Origin: an uncultured Pseudomonadota bacterium
Lineage (GTDB): Bacteria; Pseudomonadota; Gammaproteobacteria; Burkholderiales; Burkholderiaceae_C
Reading direction: 5' to 3'
Assembly (NCBI GenBank): GCA_900320815.1
Contig: ONTY01000061.1
Span: 1-16,773 of the forward strand
Length of the DNA stretch: 16,773 bases
In this document: one piece after another, positions 13,311 to 16,773 of the stretch
Numbering within the stretch: the stretch's first letter is position 1
Layout of the letters: the number at the start of each line of letters is the position of its first letter
Notes under the pieces: generated by a model
Seen by the model: only the letters and a program-made list of their open reading frames with translations
The model's database searches: none
Told to the model about the DNA's origin: nothing
Made by a program: the position numbers and the translations under genes

Positions 13311-14072
13311 ATGCTGCACCCGCAGCACATTGCCATCGTCGGCGCCACCTCGGCGATGGCCGAGCACTGCGCGCGCCTGTGGGCCGAACGCGCGCCGCAG
13401 CGCATCACCCTCATCGCCCGCAGCGCCGAGCGGCTGGCGCGCATCGCTGGCGACTTGCGCGTGCGCGCCCCGCAGGCGGCCATTGAAACGCTGACGCTTG
13501 CCGACTTCTGCGACGCCGCCGCCATCGAAGAGGCCGTCGCACGCACCTGGGCGCTGGCGCCCGTCGACCTGGCGCTCATCGCGCACGGCATGTTGACGGA
13601 GCAGGAAGACTGCCAAAAAGACTTGGCGCTGGCGCGCGAGATGCTCATGGTCAACGGCGTCTCCCCCGCCCTCTTTGCCGAAGCCTTCGCGGGCCGGATG
13701 CAGCAGGCGGGCAGCGGCGCGCTGGCCGTCATCGGCTCAGTGGCCGGCGACCGTGGACGCAAAGCCAACTACACCTACGGCGCCGGCAAGGGGCTGGTAG
13801 AGCGTTACATGCAGGGGCTGCAGCACCGTCTGGCGTATGCCGGCAGCGACGTGCGCGCCACCCTCATCAAACCTGGCCCCACCGATACCCCCATGACGGC
13901 CAAGCAAAAAGCCGCCGGCGCCCGCATGGCCAGCGTGGAAGCTGTGGCCGCCGCCATCGTGCGTGCCGTAGACGCGGGCAAGGCGCAGGCATATGTGCCC
14001 GGGCGCTGGGCGCTCATCATGGCCGTCATCCGCAACCTGCCCAGCTGCATCTTCAACCGCCTGAACGTGTGA
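13311..14072 (+). CDS. SDR-family NAD(P)-dependent oxidoreductase (DprE2-like)
   Basis: Classical short-chain dehydrogenase resembling decaprenylphosphoryl-2-keto-ribose reductases and their relatives. Motifs: IAIVGATSAMAEHCARLWAE (nucleotide-binding Gly loop with the GATSA-A-E pattern of this subgroup), ITLIARSAERL, LALIAHGML, ALAVIGSVAGDRGRKANYTY with GAGKG (catalytic Ser, then YxxxK) and LIKPGPTDTPMTA. The C-terminus IMAVIRNLPSCIFNRL is a short hydrophobic end often seen in these proteins. The ATG at 13311 is chosen because the domain begins at once there. The frame stays open to an ATG at 13101, which would add 70 residues rich in Ala, Pro, Lys and Glu with no domain. It lies 69 bases upstream of rpsT and is divergent from phaR. 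Substrate unknown. Confidence 0.85.
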   Translation: MLHPQHIAIVGATSAMAEHCARLWAERAPQRITLIARSAERLARIAGDLRVRAPQAAIETLTLADFCDAAAIEEAVARTWALAPVDLALIAHGMLTEQEDCQKDLALAREMLMVNGVSPALFAEAFAGRMQQAGSGALAVIGSVAGDRGRKANYTYGAGKGLVERYMQGLQHRLAYAGSDVRATLIKPGPTDTPMTAKQKAAGARMASVEAVAAAIVRAVDAGKAQAYVPGRWALIMAVIRNLPSCIFNRLNV

Positions 14073-14141
14073 GCCGTACAATCCGCGCCCTTTTTTGCCA
14101 TCAACATCCCCCAAACACATTTTTTTGAAGGAATCTGAACA

Positions 14142-14450
14142 ATGGCTGCTGGAAAGCCCAAGAAAAAGAACCCGCGCCTTGCTGCTGGCCGCAAACACGC
14201 GCGCCAGGACAGGCGCCTGAACGCTGCCAACTCCTCGCTGCGCAGCAAATACCGCACCTTTGTCAAGCGTGTGGAAAAAGCCTGCGCCGCCGGCGACTTG
14301 CAGGCCGCGCAAGACGCCTTCGCGCGCATGCAATCCGTGGTGGACAGCGTCGCCGACAAAGGCATCTTCCACAAGAACAAAGCCGCCCGTGACAAGAGCC
14401 GCCTGTCGGCGCGCGTGAAGGCGCTCAAAGCCGCACAGGCCGCCGCCTGA
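14142..14450 (+). CDS. rpsT: 30S ribosomal protein S20
   Basis: Small-subunit protein that binds 16S rRNA early in 30S assembly. The 102-residue, Lys/Arg/Ala-rich protein starts [20 protein letters not shown], which carries an extra basic stretch relative to E. coli S20 (87 residues). Core landmarks are [40 protein letters not shown] and [11 protein letters not shown], and the tail is alanine-rich. GAAGGAA lies upstream of the ATG at good spacing. A TACAAT at 14077-14082 is a candidate -10, without a good -35. Downstream there is an imperfect hairpin (ACCTTTCAG at 14455 with CTGAAAAGGT at 14493) and then a strong terminator at 14541-14571. Confidence 0.96.
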   Translation: MAAGKPKKKNPRLAAGRKHARQDRRLNAANSSLRSKYRTFVKRVEKACAAGDLQAAQDAFARMQSVVDSVADKGIFHKNKAARDKSRLSARVKALKAAQAAA

Positions 14451-14540
14451 AAACACCTTTCAGGACAAGGAGCGCCGCCCGCCCGGCCTTGGCTGAAAAG
14501 GTCGCCGTTTGAGCCGGTGCGCTGATGGCAAAAAGCAGGA

Positions 14541-14571
14541 AGCCGCCCCCACCGCAAAGGGCGGCTTTTTT
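14541..14571 (+). terminator. Rho-independent terminator of rpsT
   Basis: AGCCGCCC (14541-14548), a ten-base loop and GGGCGGCT (14559-14566) form a perfect 8-bp stem, followed by six T. It lies about 90 bases after the rpsT stop. Confidence 0.9.
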
Positions 14572-14683
14572 GCGCCTTCCTGTTTATATACCCCATGCAT
14601 TCATATATTATTGCCGGCAACATGAGCGGGCAATATCGTGTATACCCAACGCATATCCCCTTGTCTTCTCTTATTGAACGGGT
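14572..14683. other. AT-rich spacer after rpsT terminator
   Basis: No gene. AT-rich stretch containing ATATA/TATAC-type runs and a short inverted pair ATTGCC/GGCAAT (about 14610-14635). It leads directly into the palindromic repeat at 14684. Confidence 0.4.
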
Positions 14684-14752
14684 GTAGGGGCACCCCCCCG
14701 TGGTTGCCCTTGCTTCCCCTTGCGATGGGCAAGCACGGGAGCCTACCCCTAC
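14684..14752. repeat. MITE/REP-like palindromic element
   Basis: Long imperfect inverted repeat. The ends are GTAGGGG (14684-14690) and CCCCTAC (14746-14752). The inner arms are CCCGTGGTTGCCC (14697-14709) and GGGCAAGCACGGG (14727-14739), which pair at 12 of 13 positions around a 17-base loop. GTAGGGGC...GCCC type palindromes are a familiar intergenic repeat style in several bacterial groups, often non-autonomous mobile elements. It lies between the rpsT terminator and the end of the ankyrin gene. Only one copy is in the window. Confidence 0.6.
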
Positions 14753-14795
14753 GGAACGCGGGGGTGGGCAGGAGCATTTGGAACTGCCGCCGGCT

Positions 14796-15803
14796 CTAGC
14801 GGCAGGCGCAATCCTTTTCCGCCCACATCCGCAGTGCGTTGGCTGCCTCACTTTGCTCCATACGCATCGCCAGCGAAAGAGCAGTTTCGCCATCGCGCCG
14901 GCGCGCGTGAACATTGGCGCCATGATTCAGTAGCAGCTTTAGAAAATCTGTCTGCCCAGAATAAGCAGCCTTCATCAGCACTGTGGTACCAACTCTCATC
15001 AATTCTCTATTTTCCAGGTCTGTCTGGATGGTGGCCTCCACATTGGCTCCTTTTTCAATGAGCAGCCGCGCAATCTCTATATTTTCTCCTGTCAGCGACC
15101 ACCAAAGCGCCGTTGTTCCGCTCTCTGTGGCTGCCTTGACATTGGCGCCATTTGCGATGAGCAGGCGCACAGCCGCAATGTGCCCACTCTGCGCGGCCCA
15201 CATCAGGGCGGTAAAACCATTATGGCTGGCGTGGTTCGGATTTGCGCCTTTATCAAGCAACACTTCCACAACGCGGCTATGTCCCTGGTGTGCAGCCCAC
15301 ATCAGCGCAGTGGAGCCGTTCTCATTTTCTGCATTAATATCCACTCCTGCACGCAGCAGGTTGCGAACGCTCTCCATATCGCCTTGATACGCTGAACTCA
15401 CCAGCGCCTCGGCGCCTTCGGTGCGCAGGTATTGCTCTCTTTGCGCCATGATTCTTTCGGTAGCTTCCCGCCCACTGGTGTGCTCGGCTTTTTCTTTTTC
15501 AGCGTTGCGCTCTTTCACAAACTCAGCCACTTCTATGGCTGTCCACAACCGCCCCGCCCATTTAAGCAAAACCCGCCCTATAGCCGGCGCTGCCGGCCCG
15601 GCTGCCATTGCCACAGGCGCATCAGTGGCATCAATGATTTGCTGCGTTTCAAAGGCGCTCTTCTTGTTGTGATACATATCGCCCCGGCTCCAGTTCAAGC
15701 ACACCAGCGTCAGCAGCAGAGCGGCGATAATGGAATCTATGATATTCATTTGCGCGTCAGAATAAAAAGCGGTGTGTTCTTTATGTGAAGAGTGCAATGC
15801 CAT
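14796..15803 (-). CDS. Membrane-anchored ankyrin-repeat protein
   Basis: A 335-residue protein with a short N-terminal tail, one hydrophobic helix at about 21-38 (IIDSIIAALLLTLVCLNW), a charged helical linker (VKERNAEKEKAEHTSGREAT) and then five to six ankyrin repeats from about 130 to the end. The repeats are clear: NGSTALMWAAHQGHSRVVEV with LLDKGANPN, NGFTALMWAAQSGHIAAVRL, SGTTALWWSLTGENIEIARL, VGTTVLMKAAYSGQTDFLKL and DGETALSLAMRMEQSEAANA. Ankyrin repeats bind partner proteins; the partner is unknown. GGAG seven bases before 15803 supports this start. No Sec cleavage site is evident, so an N-terminal anchor is likelier than secretion, with topology uncertain. It stands upstream of a MITE-like repeat and downstream of argG on the same strand. 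Confidence 0.88.
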   Translation of the reverse strand: MALHSSHKEHTAFYSDAQMNIIDSIIAALLLTLVCLNWSRGDMYHNKKSAFETQQIIDATDAPVAMAAGPAAPAIGRVLLKWAGRLWTAIEVAEFVKERNAEKEKAEHTSGREATERIMAQREQYLRTEGAEALVSSAYQGDMESVRNLLRAGVDINAENENGSTALMWAAHQGHSRVVEVLLDKGANPNHASHNGFTALMWAAQSGHIAAVRLLIANGANVKAATESGTTALWWSLTGENIEIARLLIEKGANVEATIQTDLENRELMRVGTTVLMKAAYSGQTDFLKLLLNHGANVHARRRDGETALSLAMRMEQSEAANALRMWAEKDCACR

Positions 15804-15896
15804 AATAATGCTCCATTCAATGGTGTGCCGGTTTGGATGGTGTGGTTCAAAGCAGCAGCGGCTCCGCTGCGCCGCTGCCCAATATCACGTGATTTA
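15804..15896. terminator. Hairpin after argG, possible weak terminator
   Basis: GCAGCGGC (15855-15862), an eight-base loop and GCCGCTGC (15871-15878) form a perfect stem. On the minus strand only a broken U run (TGCTTTG) follows. A perfect ten-base palindrome ATCACGTGAT lies at 15884-15893 right after the argG stop. Either could mark the end of argG. Confidence 0.35.

Positions 15897-16773
<877 letters not shown>

Overview
The window looks like a chromosomal segment of a high-GC betaproteobacterium of the order Burkholderiales, most likely Comamonadaceae-like. The evidence is the porin type, a short-form HisG, PhaR next to RimO, an S20 protein with an alanine-rich tail, and strong G/C bias at third codon positions in the housekeeping genes. 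This placement is an inference from gene content; no search was run.

Layout. Positions 1-1988 hold two tandem minus-strand porin genes. The downstream copy is intact but cut by the window edge; the upstream copy is broken by two frameshifts and a lost C-terminal part. A tRNA-Arg(TCT) follows at 2398-2474. Next are mltA (minus) and hisG (plus), divergently transcribed. Positions 4448-10160 are accessory DNA: a palindrome and the stumps of two genes (ASCH-like and ParE/RelE-like), an AAA/DUF4143 ATPase, an AT-rich minus-strand cluster (small zinc-ribbon protein, von Willebrand A protein, Ser/Thr kinase-like protein, PP2C-like phosphatase), an XRE regulator, and the wreck of a RelB-type/PIN-toxin module. 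A NYN-domain nuclease gene follows, with its own promoter and a terminator-like hairpin in its leader. The core chromosome resumes with rimO and phaR (minus), an SDR oxidoreductase and rpsT (plus), a MITE-like palindromic repeat, an ankyrin-repeat membrane protein and the C-terminal part of argG (both minus).

How the genes fit together. The most interesting unit is 6215-9163. Its vWA + kinase + PP2C set matches the TerY-P / E. coli YegL-YegI-PphC type of phospho-signalling triad. The likely scheme is that the kinase phosphorylates a target, the phosphatase reverses this, and the vWA protein acts as a metal-dependent scaffold. Here the triad is preceded by a 62-residue zinc-ribbon ORF with a strong ribosome binding site, and the vWA gene is interrupted at an A7 run. 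The island is set between core genes and ringed by decayed toxin-antitoxin debris, which suggests a turnover hotspot.

The second notable theme is leader regulation. Both the NYN gene and phaR carry a perfect GC-rich hairpin followed by a long U tract between a plausible promoter and the start codon.
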